DNA of 64,000 nt from Phytopythium helicoides (GCA_024867545.1 JANFNE010000100.1:17603-81602), one strand, 5' to 3'. Positions 47,616-61,066 are shown, counted from the stretch's first letter. The notes: generated by a model not told the origin, from the sequence alone. Translations and numbers: made by a program.

Positions 47616-48146
47616 AATCTTTTCTTCATTCTTCCTTTTTACTCTCTTTTTTCATACACACACGCAAACACAATCACCATGGTCTCGCTACACGTTGATG
47701 CACTCGATCAGTCGCTCGTTCTCCTCCGAATTGTTCTTTCTTTACTCTGCTTATCTTCGTCATTGTGTCGGGTTATCAACGAGCTCCACTGCTTGGTTTT
47801 GGAAGGAACACGGCTGATTCAGTCCGACTCCTTTGAAAAATGGTGGGGTTTAGGGTTTAGGTCTCTCGGGTCATCGGTCAAGTCGATTCTACCAATTTTG
47901 TCGTTTTGGTACTTTCGCTAGGGTTTGTATTGCTCGGGTTGGCTTGGGTCATCTGGGTTTGGTTGTTTGGTTGTTGATGTGGTAATGTTGGTTGGTTTAT
48001 GCTGATTGTGTTGTGATTGTGTTGGTGGTTGATATGTGTGTGCGTAGAGTTAGTTGGTTGTGCGCGTGATGATGTGTTGCGCGTGTTGTTGTTGTTTGTT
48101 TGTGTGTCGGTGTGTGTTTGTGTGAGTGTGTGTGACAGTTTACCGG

Positions 48147-48227
48147 GACAGCTTGGCCGAGCGGTTAAGGCGATAGACTCGAAATCTATTGGGGTAACCC
48201 GCGTGAGTTCAAATCTCACAGCTGTCG
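48147..48227 (+). tRNA. trnS-CGA: tRNA-Ser(CGA), copy R40
   Basis: Full match to L01. Confidence 0.97.
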
Positions 48228-48761
48228 AATCTTTTCTTCATTCTTCCTTTCTTACTCCTCTTTTTTTCATACACACACGCAAACACAATCACCATGGTCT
48301 CGCTACACGTTGATGCACTCGATCAGTCGCTCGTTCTCCTCCGAATTGTTCTTTCTTTACTCTGCTTATCTTCGTCATTGTGTCGGGTTATCAACGAGCT
48401 CCACTGCTTGGTTTTGGAAGGAACACGGCTGATTCAGTCCGACTCCTTTGAAAAATGGTGGGGTTTAGGGTTTAGGTCTCTCGGGTCATCGGTCAAGTCG
48501 ATTCTACCAATTTTGTCGTTTTGGTACTTTCGCTAGGGTTTGTATTGCTCGGGTTGGCTTGGGTCATCTGGGTTTGGTTGTTTGGTTGTTGATGTGGTAA
48601 TGTTGGTTGGTTTATGCTGATTGTGTTGTGATTGTGTTGGTGGTTGATATGTGTGTGCGTAGAGTTAGTTGGTTGTGCGCGTGATGATGTGTTGCGCGTG
48701 TTGTTGTTGTTTGTTTGTGTGTCGGTGTGTGTTTGTGTGAGTGTGTGTGACAGTTTACCGG

Positions 48762-48842
48762 GACAGCTTGGCCGAGCGGTTAAGGCGATAGACTCGAAAT
48801 CTATTGGGGTAACCCGCGTGAGTTCAAATCTCACAGCTGTCG
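48762..48842 (+). tRNA. trnS-CGA: tRNA-Ser(CGA), copy R41
   Basis: Full match to L01. Confidence 0.97.
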
Positions 48843-49376
48843 AATCTTTTCTTCATTCTTCCTTTCTTACTCCTCTTTTTTTCATACACACACGCAAACA
48901 CAATCACCATGGTCTCGCTACACGTTGATGCACTCGATCAGTCGCTCGTTCTCCTCCGAATTGTTCTTTCTTTACTCTGCTTATCTTCGTCATTGTGTCG
49001 GGTTATCAACGAGCTCCACTGCTTGGTTTTGGAAGGAACACGGCTGATTCAGTCCGACTCCTTTGAAAAATGGTGGGGTTTAGGGTTTAGGTCTCTCGGG
49101 TCATCGGTCAAGTCGATTCTACCAATTTTGTCGTTTTGGTACTTTCGCTAGGGTTTGTATTGCTCGGGTTGGCTTGGGTCATCTGGGTTTGGTTGTTTGG
49201 TTGTTGATGTGGTAATGTTGGTTGGTTTATGCTGATTGTGTTGTGATTGTGTTGGTGGTTGATATGTGTGTGCGTAGAGTTAGTTGGTTGTGCGCGTGAT
49301 GATGTGTTGCGCGTGTTGTTGTTGTTTGTTTGTGTGTCGGTGTGTGTTTGTGTGAGTGTGTGTGACAGTTTACCGG

Positions 49377-49457
49377 GACAGCTTGGCCGAGCGGTTAAGG
49401 CGATAGACTCGAAATCTATTGGGGTAACCCGCGTGAGTTCAAATCTCACAGCTGTCG
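49377..49457 (+). tRNA. trnS-CGA: tRNA-Ser(CGA), copy R42
   Basis: Full match to L01. Confidence 0.97.
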
Positions 49458-49991
49458 AATCTTTTCTTCATTCTTCCTTTCTTACTCCTCTTTTTTTCAT
49501 ACACACACGCAAACACAATCACCATGGTCTCGCTACACGTTGATGCACTCGATCAGTCGCTCGTTCTCCTCCGAATTGTTCTTTCTTTACTCTGCTTATC
49601 TTCGTCATTGTGTCGGGTTATCAACGAGCTCCACTGCTTGGTTTTGGAAGGAACACGGCTGATTCAGTCCGACTCCTTTGAAAAATGGTGGGGTTTAGGG
49701 TTTAGGTCTCTCGGGTCATCGGTCAAGTCGATTCTACCAATTTTGTCGTTTTGGTACTTTCGCTAGGGTTTGTATTGCTCGGGTTGGCTTGGGTCATCTG
49801 GGTTTGGTTGTTTGGTTGTTGATGTGGTAATGTTGGTTGGTTTATGCTGATTGTGTTGTGATTGTGTTGGTGGTTGATATGTGTGTGCGTAGAGTTAGTT
49901 GGTTGTGCGCGTGATGATGTGTTGCGCGTGTTGTTGTTGTTTGTTTGTGTGTCGGTGTGTGTTTGTGTGAGTGTGTGTGACAGTTTACCGG

Positions 49992-50072
49992 GACAGCTTG
50001 GCCGAGCGGTTAAGGCGATAGACTCGAAATCTATTGGGGTAACCCGCGTGAGTTCAAATCTCACAGCTGTCG
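49992..50072 (+). tRNA. trnS-CGA: tRNA-Ser(CGA), copy R43
   Basis: Full match to L01. Confidence 0.97.
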
Positions 50073-50606
50073 AATCTTTTCTTCATTCTTCCTTTCTTAC
50101 TCCTCTTTTTTTCATACACACACGCAAACACAATCACCATGGTCTCGCTACACGTTGATGCACTCGATCAGTCGCTCGTTCTCCTCCGAATTGTTCTTTC
50201 TTTACTCTGCTTATCTTCGTCATTGTGTCGGGTTATCAACGAGCTCCACTGCTTGGTTTTGGAAGGAACACGGCTGATTCAGTCCGACTCCTTTGAAAAA
50301 TGGTGGGGTTTAGGGTTTAGGTCTCTCGGGTCATCGGTCAAGTCGATTCTACCAATTTTGTCGTTTTGGTACTTTCGCTAGGGTTTGTATTGCTCGGGTT
50401 GGCTTGGGTCATCTGGGTTTGGTTGTTTGGTTGTTGATGTGGTAATGTTGGTTGGTTTATGCTGATTGTGTTGTGATTGTGTTGGTGGTTGATATGTGTG
50501 TGCGTAGAGTTAGTTGGTTGTGCGCGTGATGATGTGTTGCGCGTGTTGTTGTTGTTTGTTTGTGTGTCGGTGTGTGTTTGTGTGAGTGTGTGTGACAGTT
50601 TACCGG

Positions 50607-50687
50607 GACAGCTTGGCCGAGCGGTTAAGGCGATAGACTCGAAATCTATTGGGGTAACCCGCGTGAGTTCAAATCTCACAGCTGTCG
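50607..50687 (+). tRNA. trnS-CGA: tRNA-Ser(CGA), copy R44
   Basis: Full match to L01; one C lost downstream near 50798. Confidence 0.97.
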
Positions 50688-51220
50688 AATCTTTTCTTCA
50701 TTCTTCCTTTCTTACTCCTCTTTTTTTCATACACACACGCAAACACAATCACCATGGTCTCGCTACACGTTGATGCACTCGATCAGTCGCTCGTTCTCTC
50801 CGAATTGTTCTTTCTTTACTCTGCTTATCTTCGTCATTGTGTCGGGTTATCAACGAGCTCCACTGCTTGGTTTTGGAAGGAACACGGCTGATTCAGTCCG
50901 ACTCCTTTGAAAAATGGTGGGGTTTAGGGTTTAGGTCTCTCGGGTCATCGGTCAAGTCGATTCTACCAATTTTGTCGTTTTGGTACTTTCGCTAGGGTTT
51001 GTATTGCTCGGGTTGGCTTGGGTCATCTGGGTTTGGTTGTTTGGTTGTTGATGTGGTAATGTTGGTTGGTTTATGCTGATTGTGTTGTGATTGTGTTGGT
51101 GGTTGATATGTGTGTGCGTAGAGTTAGTTGGTTGTGCGCGTGATGATGTGTTGCGCGTGTTGTTGTTGTTTGTTTGTGTGTCGGTGTGTGTTTGTGTGAG
51201 TGTGTGTGACAGTTTACCGG

Positions 51221-51301
51221 GACAGCTTGGCCGAGCGGTTAAGGCGATAGACTCGAAATCTATTGGGGTAACCCGCGTGAGTTCAAATCTCACAGCTGTC
51301 G
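51221..51301 (+). tRNA. trnS-CGA: tRNA-Ser(CGA), copy R45
   Basis: Full match to L01; T8 run follows at 51335-51342. Confidence 0.97.
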
Positions 51302-51838
51302 AATCTTTTCTTCATTCTTCCTTTCTTACTCCTCTTTTTTTTCATACACACACGCAAACACAATCACCATGGTCTCGCTACACGTTGATGCACTCGATCA
51401 GTCGCTCGTTCTCCTCCGAATTGTTCTTTCTTTACTCTGCTTATCTTCGTCATTGTGTCGGGTTATCAACGAGCTCCACTGCTTGGTTTTGGAAGGAACA
51501 CGGCTGATTCAGTCCGACTCCTTTGAAAAATGGTGGGGTTTAGGGTTTAGGTCTCTCGGGTCATCGGTCAAGTCGATTCTACCAATTTTGTCGTTTTGGT
51601 ACTTTCGCTAGGGTTTGTATTGCTCGGGTTGGCTTGGGTCATCTGGGTTTGGTTGTTTGGTTGTTGATGTGGTAATGTTGGTTGGTTTATGCTGATTGTG
51701 TTGTGATTGTGTTGGTGGTTGATATGTGTGTGCGTAGAGTTAGTTGGTTGTGCGCGTGATGATGTGTTGCGCGTGTTGTTGTTGTGTTTGTTTGTGTGTC
51801 GGTGTGTGTTTGTGTGAGTGTGTGTGACAGTTTACCGG

Positions 51839-51919
51839 GACAGCTTGGCCGAGCGGTTAAGGCGATAGACTCGAAATCTATTGGGGTAACCCGCGTGAGT
51901 TCAAATCTCACAGCTGTCG
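51839..51919 (+). tRNA. trnS-CGA: tRNA-Ser(CGA), copy R46
   Basis: Full match to L01; upstream TTG run is 2 bp longer than usual (51780-51790). Confidence 0.97.
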
Positions 51920-52453
51920 AATCTTTTCTTCATTCTTCCTTTCTTACTCCTCTTTTTTTCATACACACACGCAAACACAATCACCATGGTCTCGCTACAC
52001 GTTGATGCACTCGATCAGTCGCTCGTTCTCCTCCGAATTGTTCTTTCTTTACTCTGCTTATCTTCGTCATTGTGTCGGGTTATCAACGAGCTCCACTGCT
52101 TGGTTTTGGAAGGAACACGGCTGATTCAGTCCGACTCCTTTGAAAAATGGTGGGGTTTAGGGTTTAGGTCTCTCGGGTCATCGGTCAAGTCGATTCTACC
52201 AATTTTGTCGTTTTGGTACTTTCGCTAGGGTTTGTATTGCTCGGGTTGGCTTGGGTCATCTGGGTTTGGTTGTTTGGTTGTTGATGTGGTAATGTTGGTT
52301 GGTTTATGCTGATTGTGTTGTGATTGTGTTGGTGGTTGATATGTGTGTGCGTAGAGTTAGTTGGTTGTGCGCGTGATGATGTGTTGCGCGTGTTGTTGTT
52401 GTTTGTTTGTGTGTCGGTGTGTGTTTGTGTGAGTGTGTGTGACAGTTTACCGG

Positions 52454-52534
52454 GACAGCTTGGCCGAGCGGTTAAGGCGATAGACTCGAAATCTATTGGG
52501 GTAACCCGCGTGAGTTCAAATCTCACAGCTGTCG
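52454..52534 (+). tRNA. trnS-CGA: tRNA-Ser(CGA), copy R47
   Basis: Full match to L01. Confidence 0.97.
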
Positions 52535-53068
52535 AATCTTTTCTTCATTCTTCCTTTCTTACTCCTCTTTTTTTCATACACACACGCAAACACAATCACC
52601 ATGGTCTCGCTACACGTTGATGCACTCGATCAGTCGCTCGTTCTCCTCCGAATTGTTCTTTCTTTACTCTGCTTATCTTCGTCATTGTGTCGGGTTATCA
52701 ACGAGCTCCACTGCTTGGTTTTGGAAGGAACACGGCTGATTCAGTCCGACTCCTTTGAAAAATGGTGGGGTTTAGGGTTTAGGTCTCTCGGGTCATCGGT
52801 CAAGTCGATTCTACCAATTTTGTCGTTTTGGTACTTTCGCTAGGGTTTGTATTGCTCGGGTTGGCTTGGGTCATCTGGGTTTGGTTGTTTGGTTGTTGAT
52901 GTGGTAATGTTGGTTGGTTTATGCTGATTGTGTTGTGATTGTGTTGGTGGTTGATATGTGTGTGCGTAGAGTTAGTTGGTTGTGCGCGTGATGATGTGTT
53001 GCGCGTGTTGTTGTTGTTTGTTTGTGTGTCGGTGTGTGTTTGTGTGAGTGTGTGTGACAGTTTACCGG

Positions 53069-53149
53069 GACAGCTTGGCCGAGCGGTTAAGGCGATAGAC
53101 TCGAAATCTATTGGGGTAACCCGCGTGAGTTCAAATCTCACAGCTGTCG
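53069..53149 (+). tRNA. trnS-CGA: tRNA-Ser(CGA), copy R48
   Basis: Full match to L01. Confidence 0.97.
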
Positions 53150-53683
53150 AATCTTTTCTTCATTCTTCCTTTCTTACTCCTCTTTTTTTCATACACACAC
53201 GCAAACACAATCACCATGGTCTCGCTACACGTTGATGCACTCGATCAGTCGCTCGTTCTCCTCCGAATTGTTCTTTCTTTACTCTGCTTATCTTCGTCAT
53301 TGTGTCGGGTTATCAACGAGCTCCACTGCTTGGTTTTGGAAGGAACACGGCTGATTCAGTCCGACTCCTTTGAAAAATGGTGGGGTTTAGGGTTTAGGTC
53401 TCTCGGGTCATCGGTCAAGTCGATTCTACCAATTTTGTCGTTTTGGTACTTTCGCTAGGGTTTGTATTGCTCGGGTTGGCTTGGGTCATCTGGGTTTGGT
53501 TGTTTGGTTGTTGATGTGGTAATGTTGGTTGGTTTATGCTGATTGTGTTGTGATTGTGTTGGTGGTTGATATGTGTGTGCGTAGAGTTAGTTGGTTGTGC
53601 GCGTGATGATGTGTTGCGCGTGTTGTTGTTGTTTGTTTGTGTGTCGGTGTGTGTTTGTGTGAGTGTGTGTGACAGTTTACCGG

Positions 53684-53763
53684 GACAGCTTGCCGAGCGG
53701 TTAAGGCGATAGACTCGAAATCTATTGGGGTAACCCGCGTGAGTTCAAATCTCACAGCTGTCG
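53684..53763 (+). tRNA. trnS-CGA: tRNA-Ser(CGA), copy R49, one G lost at the D-arm start
   Basis: The gene is 80 nt with CTTGCCGAG, the same loss as in R04. The A box and the acceptor/D-arm junction are affected. Confidence 0.85.
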
Positions 53764-54297
53764 AATCTTTTCTTCATTCTTCCTTTCTTACTCCTCTTTT
53801 TTTCATACACACACGCAAACACAATCACCATGGTCTCGCTACACGTTGATGCACTCGATCAGTCGCTCGTTCTCCTCCGAATTGTTCTTTCTTTACTCTG
53901 CTTATCTTCGTCATTGTGTCGGGTTATCAACGAGCTCCACTGCTTGGTTTTGGAAGGAACACGGCTGATTCAGTCCGACTCCTTTGAAAAATGGTGGGGT
54001 TTAGGGTTTAGGTCTCTCGGGTCATCGGTCAAGTCGATTCTACCAATTTTGTCGTTTTGGTACTTTCGCTAGGGTTTGTATTGCTCGGGTTGGCTTGGGT
54101 CATCTGGGTTTGGTTGTTTGGTTGTTGATGTGGTAATGTTGGTTGGTTTATGCTGATTGTGTTGTGATTGTGTTGGTGGTTGATATGTGTGTGCGTAGAG
54201 TTAGTTGGTTGTGCGCGTGATGATGTGTTGCGCGTGTTGTTGTTGTTTGTTTGTGTGTCGGTGTGTGTTTGTGTGAGTGTGTGTGACAGTTTACCGG

Positions 54298-54378
54298 GAC
54301 AGCTTGGCCGAGCGGTTAAGGCGATAGACTCGAAATCTATTGGGGTAACCCGCGTGAGTTCAAATCTCACAGCTGTCG
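54298..54378 (+). tRNA. trnS-CGA: tRNA-Ser(CGA), copy R50
   Basis: Full match to L01. Confidence 0.97.
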
Positions 54379-54913
54379 AATCTTTTCTTCATTCTTCCTT
54401 TCTTACTCCTCTTTTTTTCATACACACACGCAAACACAATCACCATGGTCTCGCTACACGTTGATGCACTCGATCAGTCGCTCGTTCTCCTCCGAATTGT
54501 TCTTTCTTTACTCTGCTTATCTTCGTCATTGTGTCGGGTTATCAACGAGCTCCACTGCTTGGTTTTGGAAGGAACACGGCTGATTCAGTCCGACTCCTTT
54601 GAAAAATGGTGGGGTTTAGGGTTTAGGTCTCTCGGGTCATCGGTCAAGTCGATTCTACCAATTTTGTCGTTTTGGTACTTTCGCTAGGGTTTGTATTGCT
54701 CGGGTTGGCTTGGGTCATCTGGGTTTGGTTGTTTGGTTGTTGATGTGGTAATGTTGGTTGGTTTATGCTGATTGTGTTGTGATTGTGTTGGTGGTTGATA
54801 TGTGTGTGCGTAGAGTTAGTTGGTTGTGCGCGTGATGATGTGTTGCGCGTGTTGTTGTTGTTTGTTTGTGTGTCGTGTGTGTGTTTGTGTGAGTGTGTGT
54901 GACAGTTTACCGG

Positions 54914-54994
54914 GACAGCTTGGCCGAGCGGTTAAGGCGATAGACTCGAAATCTATTGGGGTAACCCGCGTGAGTTCAAATCTCACAGCTGTCG
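54914..54994 (+). tRNA. trnS-CGA: tRNA-Ser(CGA), copy R51
   Basis: Full match to L01; upstream TG block reads TGTCGTGTGTGTG in place of TGTCGGTGTGTG. Confidence 0.97.
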
Positions 54995-55528
54995 AATCTT
55001 TTCTTCATTCTTCCTTTCTTACTCCTCTTTTTTTCATACACACACGCAAACACAATCACCATGGTCTCGCTACACGTTGATGCACTCGATCAGTCGCTCG
55101 TTCTCCTCCGAATTGTTCTTTCTTTACTCTGCTTATCTTCGTCATTGTGTCGGGTTATCAACGAGCTCCACTGCTTGGTTTTGGAAGGAACACGGCTGAT
55201 TCAGTCCGACTCCTTTGAAAAATGGTGGGGTTTAGGGTTTAGGTCTCTCGGGTCATCGGTCAAGTCGATTCTACCAATTTTGTCGTTTTGGTACTTTCGC
55301 TAGGGTTTGTATTGCTCGGGTTGGCTTGGGTCATCTGGGTTTGGTTGTTTGGTTGTTGATGTGGTAATGTTGGTTGGTTTATGCTGATTGTGTTGTGATT
55401 GTGTTGGTGGTTGATATGTGTGTGCGTAGAGTTAGTTGGTTGTGCGCGTGATGATGTGTTGCGCGTGTTGTTGTTGTTTGTTTGTGTGTCGGTGTGTGTT
55501 TGTGTGAGTGTGTGTGACAGTTTACCGG

Positions 55529-55609
55529 GACAGCTTGGCCGAGCGGTTAAGGCGATAGACTCGAAATCTATTGGGGTAACCCGCGTGAGTTCAAATCTCA
55601 CAGCTGTCG
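55529..55609 (+). tRNA. trnS-CGA: tRNA-Ser(CGA), copy R52
   Basis: Full match to L01; T8 run follows at 55643-55650. Confidence 0.97.
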
Positions 55610-56144
55610 AATCTTTTCTTCATTCTTCCTTTCTTACTCCTCTTTTTTTTCATACACACACGCAAACACAATCACCATGGTCTCGCTACACGTTGATGCA
55701 CTCGATCAGTCGCTCGTTCTCCTCCGAATTGTTCTTTCTTTACTCTGCTTATCTTCGTCATTGTGTCGGGTTATCAACGAGCTCCACTGCTTGGTTTTGG
55801 AAGGAACACGGCTGATTCAGTCCGACTCCTTTGAAAAATGGTGGGGTTTAGGGTTTAGGTCTCTCGGGTCATCGGTCAAGTCGATTCTACCAATTTTGTC
55901 GTTTTGGTACTTTCGCTAGGGTTTGTATTGCTCGGGTTGGCTTGGGTCATCTGGGTTTGGTTGTTTGGTTGTTGATGTGGTAATGTTGGTTGGTTTATGC
56001 TGATTGTGTTGTGATTGTGTTGGTGGTTGATATGTGTGTGCGTAGAGTTAGTTGGTTGTGCGCGTGATGATGTGTTGCGCGTGTTGTTGTTGTTTGTTTG
56101 TGTGTCGGTGTGTGTTTGTGTGAGTGTGTGTGACAGTTTACCGG

Positions 56145-56225
56145 GACAGCTTGGCCGAGCGGTTAAGGCGATAGACTCGAAATCTATTGGGGTAACCCGC
56201 GTGAGTTCAAATCTCACAGCTGTCG
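56145..56225 (+). tRNA. trnS-CGA: tRNA-Ser(CGA), copy R53
   Basis: Full match to L01. Confidence 0.97.
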
Positions 56226-56759
56226 AATCTTTTCTTCATTCTTCCTTTCTTACTCCTCTTTTTTTCATACACACACGCAAACACAATCACCATGGTCTCG
56301 CTACACGTTGATGCACTCGATCAGTCGCTCGTTCTCCTCCGAATTGTTCTTTCTTTACTCTGCTTATCTTCGTCATTGTGTCGGGTTATCAACGAGCTCC
56401 ACTGCTTGGTTTTGGAAGGAACACGGCTGATTCAGTCCGACTCCTTTGAAAAATGGTGGGGTTTAGGGTTTAGGTCTCTCGGGTCATCGGTCAAGTCGAT
56501 TCTACCAATTTTGTCGTTTTGGTACTTTCGCTAGGGTTTGTATTGCTCGGGTTGGCTTGGGTCATCTGGGTTTGGTTGTTTGGTTGTTGATGTGGTAATG
56601 TTGGTTGGTTTATGCTGATTGTGTTGTGATTGTGTTGGTGGTTGATATGTGTGTGCGTAGAGTTAGTTGGTTGTGCGCGTGATGATGTGTTGCGCGTGTT
56701 GTTGTTGTTTGTTTGTGTGTCGGTGTGTGTTTGTGTGAGTGTGTGTGACAGTTTACCGG

Positions 56760-56840
56760 GACAGCTTGGCCGAGCGGTTAAGGCGATAGACTCGAAATCT
56801 ATTGGGGTAACCCGCGTGAGTTCAAATCTCACAGCTGTCG
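56760..56840 (+). tRNA. trnS-CGA: tRNA-Ser(CGA), copy R54
   Basis: Full match to L01. Confidence 0.97.
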
Positions 56841-57374
56841 AATCTTTTCTTCATTCTTCCTTTCTTACTCCTCTTTTTTTCATACACACACGCAAACACA
56901 ATCACCATGGTCTCGCTACACGTTGATGCACTCGATCAGTCGCTCGTTCTCCTCCGAATTGTTCTTTCTTTACTCTGCTTATCTTCGTCATTGTGTCGGG
57001 TTATCAACGAGCTCCACTGCTTGGTTTTGGAAGGAACACGGCTGATTCAGTCCGACTCCTTTGAAAAATGGTGGGGTTTAGGGTTTAGGTCTCTCGGGTC
57101 ATCGGTCAAGTCGATTCTACCAATTTTGTCGTTTTGGTACTTTCGCTAGGGTTTGTATTGCTCGGGTTGGCTTGGGTCATCTGGGTTTGGTTGTTTGGTT
57201 GTTGATGTGGTAATGTTGGTTGGTTTATGCTGATTGTGTTGTGATTGTGTTGGTGGTTGATATGTGTGTGCGTAGAGTTAGTTGGTTGTGCGCGTGATGA
57301 TGTGTTGCGCGTGTTGTTGTTGTTTGTTTGTGTGTCGGTGTGTGTTTGTGTGAGTGTGTGTGACAGTTTACCGG

Positions 57375-57455
57375 GACAGCTTGGCCGAGCGGTTAAGGCG
57401 ATAGACTCGAAATCTATTGGGGTAACCCGCGTGAGTTCAAATCTCACAGCTGTCG
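57375..57455 (+). tRNA. trnS-CGA: tRNA-Ser(CGA), copy R55
   Basis: Full match to L01; T8 run follows at 57489-57496. Confidence 0.97.
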
Positions 57456-57990
57456 AATCTTTTCTTCATTCTTCCTTTCTTACTCCTCTTTTTTTTCATA
57501 CACACACGCAAACACAATCACCATGGTCTCGCTACACGTTGATGCACTCGATCAGTCGCTCGTTCTCCTCCGAATTGTTCTTTCTTTACTCTGCTTATCT
57601 TCGTCATTGTGTCGGGTTATCAACGAGCTCCACTGCTTGGTTTTGGAAGGAACACGGCTGATTCAGTCCGACTCCTTTGAAAAATGGTGGGGTTTAGGGT
57701 TTAGGTCTCTCGGGTCATCGGTCAAGTCGATTCTACCAATTTTGTCGTTTTGGTACTTTCGCTAGGGTTTGTATTGCTCGGGTTGGCTTGGGTCATCTGG
57801 GTTTGGTTGTTTGGTTGTTGATGTGGTAATGTTGGTTGGTTTATGCTGATTGTGTTGTGATTGTGTTGGTGGTTGATATGTGTGTGCGTAGAGTTAGTTG
57901 GTTGTGCGCGTGATGATGTGTTGCGCGTGTTGTTGTTGTTTGTTTGTGTGTCGGTGTGTGTTTGTGTGAGTGTGTGTGACAGTTTACCGG

Positions 57991-58071
57991 GACAGCTTGG
58001 CCGAGCGGTTAAGGCGATAGACTCGAAATCTATTGGGGTAACCCGCGTGAGTTCAAATCTCACAGCTGTCG
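57991..58071 (+). tRNA. trnS-CGA: tRNA-Ser(CGA), copy R56
   Basis: Full match to L01. Confidence 0.97.
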
Positions 58072-58605
58072 AATCTTTTCTTCATTCTTCCTTTCTTACT
58101 CCTCTTTTTTTCATACACACACGCAAACACAATCACCATGGTCTCGCTACACGTTGATGCACTCGATCAGTCGCTCGTTCTCCTCCGAATTGTTCTTTCT
58201 TTACTCTGCTTATCTTCGTCATTGTGTCGGGTTATCAACGAGCTCCACTGCTTGGTTTTGGAAGGAACACGGCTGATTCAGTCCGACTCCTTTGAAAAAT
58301 GGTGGGGTTTAGGGTTTAGGTCTCTCGGGTCATCGGTCAAGTCGATTCTACCAATTTTGTCGTTTTGGTACTTTCGCTAGGGTTTGTATTGCTCGGGTTG
58401 GCTTGGGTCATCTGGGTTTGGTTGTTTGGTTGTTGATGTGGTAATGTTGGTTGGTTTATGCTGATTGTGTTGTGATTGTGTTGGTGGTTGATATGTGTGT
58501 GCGTAGAGTTAGTTGGTTGTGCGCGTGATGATGTGTTGCGCGTGTTGTTGTTGTTTGTTTGTGTGTCGGTGTGTGTTTGTGTGAGTGTGTGTGACAGTTT
58601 ACCGG

Positions 58606-58686
58606 GACAGCTTGGCCGAGCGGTTAAGGCGATAGACTCGAAATCTATTGGGGTAACCCGCGTGAGTTCAAATCTCACAGCTGTCG
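58606..58686 (+). tRNA. trnS-CGA: tRNA-Ser(CGA), copy R57
   Basis: Full match to L01. Confidence 0.97.
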
Positions 58687-59220
58687 AATCTTTTCTTCAT
58701 TCTTCCTTTCTTACTCCTCTTTTTTTCATACACACACGCAAACACAATCACCATGGTCTCGCTACACGTTGATGCACTCGATCAGTCGCTCGTTCTCCTC
58801 CGAATTGTTCTTTCTTTACTCTGCTTATCTTCGTCATTGTGTCGGGTTATCAACGAGCTCCACTGCTTGGTTTTGGAAGGAACACGGCTGATTCAGTCCG
58901 ACTCCTTTGAAAAATGGTGGGGTTTAGGGTTTAGGTCTCTCGGGTCATCGGTCAAGTCGATTCTACCAATTTTGTCGTTTTGGTACTTTCGCTAGGGTTT
59001 GTATTGCTCGGGTTGGCTTGGGTCATCTGGGTTTGGTTGTTTGGTTGTTGATGTGGTAATGTTGGTTGGTTTATGCTGATTGTGTTGTGATTGTGTTGGT
59101 GGTTGATATGTGTGTGCGTAGAGTTAGTTGGTTGTGCGCGTGATGATGTGTTGCGCGTGTTGTTGTTGTTTGTTTGTGTGTCGGTGTGTGTTTGTGTGAG
59201 TGTGTGTGACAGTTTACCGG

Positions 59221-59301
59221 GACAGCTTGGCCGAGCGGTTAAGGCGATAGACTCGAAATCTATTGGGGTAACCCGCGTGAGTTCAAATCTCACAGCTGTC
59301 G
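59221..59301 (+). tRNA. trnS-CGA: tRNA-Ser(CGA), copy R58
   Basis: Full match to L01. Confidence 0.97.
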
Positions 59302-59835
59302 AATCTTTTCTTCATTCTTCCTTTCTTACTCCTCTTTTTTTCATACACACACGCAAACACAATCACCATGGTCTCGCTACACGTTGATGCACTCGATCAG
59401 TCGCTCGTTCTCCTCCGAATTGTTCTTTCTTTACTCTGCTTATCTTCGTCATTGTGTCGGGTTATCAACGAGCTCCACTGCTTGGTTTTGGAAGGAACAC
59501 GGCTGATTCAGTCCGACTCCTTTGAAAAATGGTGGGGTTTAGGGTTTAGGTCTCTCGGGTCATCGGTCAAGTCGATTCTACCAATTTTGTCGTTTTGGTA
59601 CTTTCGCTAGGGTTTGTATTGCTCGGGTTGGCTTGGGTCATCTGGGTTTGGTTGTTTGGTTGTTGATGTGGTAATGTTGGTTGGTTTATGCTGATTGTGT
59701 TGTGATTGTGTTGGTGGTTGATATGTGTGTGCGTAGAGTTAGTTGGTTGTGCGCGTGATGATGTGTTGCGCGTGTTGTTGTTGTTTGTTTGTGTGTCGGT
59801 GTGTGTTTGTGTGAGTGTGTGTGACAGTTTACCGG

Positions 59836-59916
59836 GACAGCTTGGCCGAGCGGTTAAGGCGATAGACTCGAAATCTATTGGGGTAACCCGCGTGAGTTCA
59901 AATCTCACAGCTGTCG
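59836..59916 (+). tRNA. trnS-CGA: tRNA-Ser(CGA), copy R59
   Basis: Full match to L01. Confidence 0.97.
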
Positions 59917-60452
59917 AATCTTTTCTTCATTCTTCCTTTCTTACTCCTCTTTTTTTCATACACACACGCAAACACAATCACCATGGTCTCGCTACACGTT
60001 GATGCACTCGATCAGTCGCTCGTTCTCCTCCGAATTGTTCTTTCTTTACTCTGCTTATCTTCGTCATTGTGTCGGGTTATCAACGAGCTCCACTGCTTGG
60101 TTTTGGAAGGAACACGGCTGATTCAGTCCGACTCCTTTGAAAAATGGTGGGGTTTAGGGTTTAGGTCTCTCGGGTCATCGGTCAAGTCGATTCTACCAAT
60201 TTTGTCGTTTTGGTACTTTCGCTAGGGTTTGTATTGCTCGGGTTGGCTTGGGTCATCTGGGTTTGGTTGTTTGGTTGTTGATGTGGTAATGTTGGTTGGT
60301 TTATGCTGATTGTGTTGTGATTGTGTTGGTGGTTGATATGTGTGTGCGTAGAGTTAGTTGGTTGTGCGCGTGATGATGTGTTGCGCGTGTTGTTGTTGTT
60401 TGTTTGTGTGTCGGTGTGTGTTTGTGTGAGTGTGTGTGTGACAGTTTACCGG

Positions 60453-60532
60453 GACAGCTTGGCCGAGCGGTTAAGGCGATAGACTCGAAATCTATTGGGG
60501 TAACCCGCGTGAGTTCAATCTCACAGCTGTCG
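60453..60532 (+). tRNA. trnS-CGA: tRNA-Ser(CGA), copy R60, one base short in T loop
   Basis: The gene is 80 nt: the T loop reads TTCAAT instead of TTCAAAT. This shortens the T loop to 6 nt and disrupts the B box, so a real loss would be expected to harm both transcription and folding. The upstream TG run is 2 bp longer. Confidence 0.8.
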
Positions 60533-61066
60533 AATCTTTTCTTCATTCTTCCTTTCTTACTCCTCTTTTTTTCATACACACACGCAAACACAATCACCAT
60601 GGTCTCGCTACACGTTGATGCACTCGATCAGTCGCTCGTTCTCCTCCGAATTGTTCTTTCTTTACTCTGCTTATCTTCGTCATTGTGTCGGGTTATCAAC
60701 GAGCTCCACTGCTTGGTTTTGGAAGGAACACGGCTGATTCAGTCCGACTCCTTTGAAAAATGGTGGGGTTTAGGGTTTAGGTCTCTCGGGTCATCGGTCA
60801 AGTCGATTCTACCAATTTGGTCGTTTTGGTACTTTCGCTAGGGTTTGTATTGCTCGGGTTGGCTTGGGTCATCTGGGTTTGGTTGTTTGGTTGTTGATGT
60901 GGTAATGTTGGTTGGTTTATGCTGATTGTGTTGTGATTGTGTTGGTGGTTGATATGTGTGTGCGTAGAGTTAGTTGGTTGTGCGCGTGATGATGTGTTGC
61001 GCGTGTTGTTGTTGTTTGTTTGTGTGTCGGTGTGTGTTTGTGTGAGTGTGTGTGACAGTTTACCGG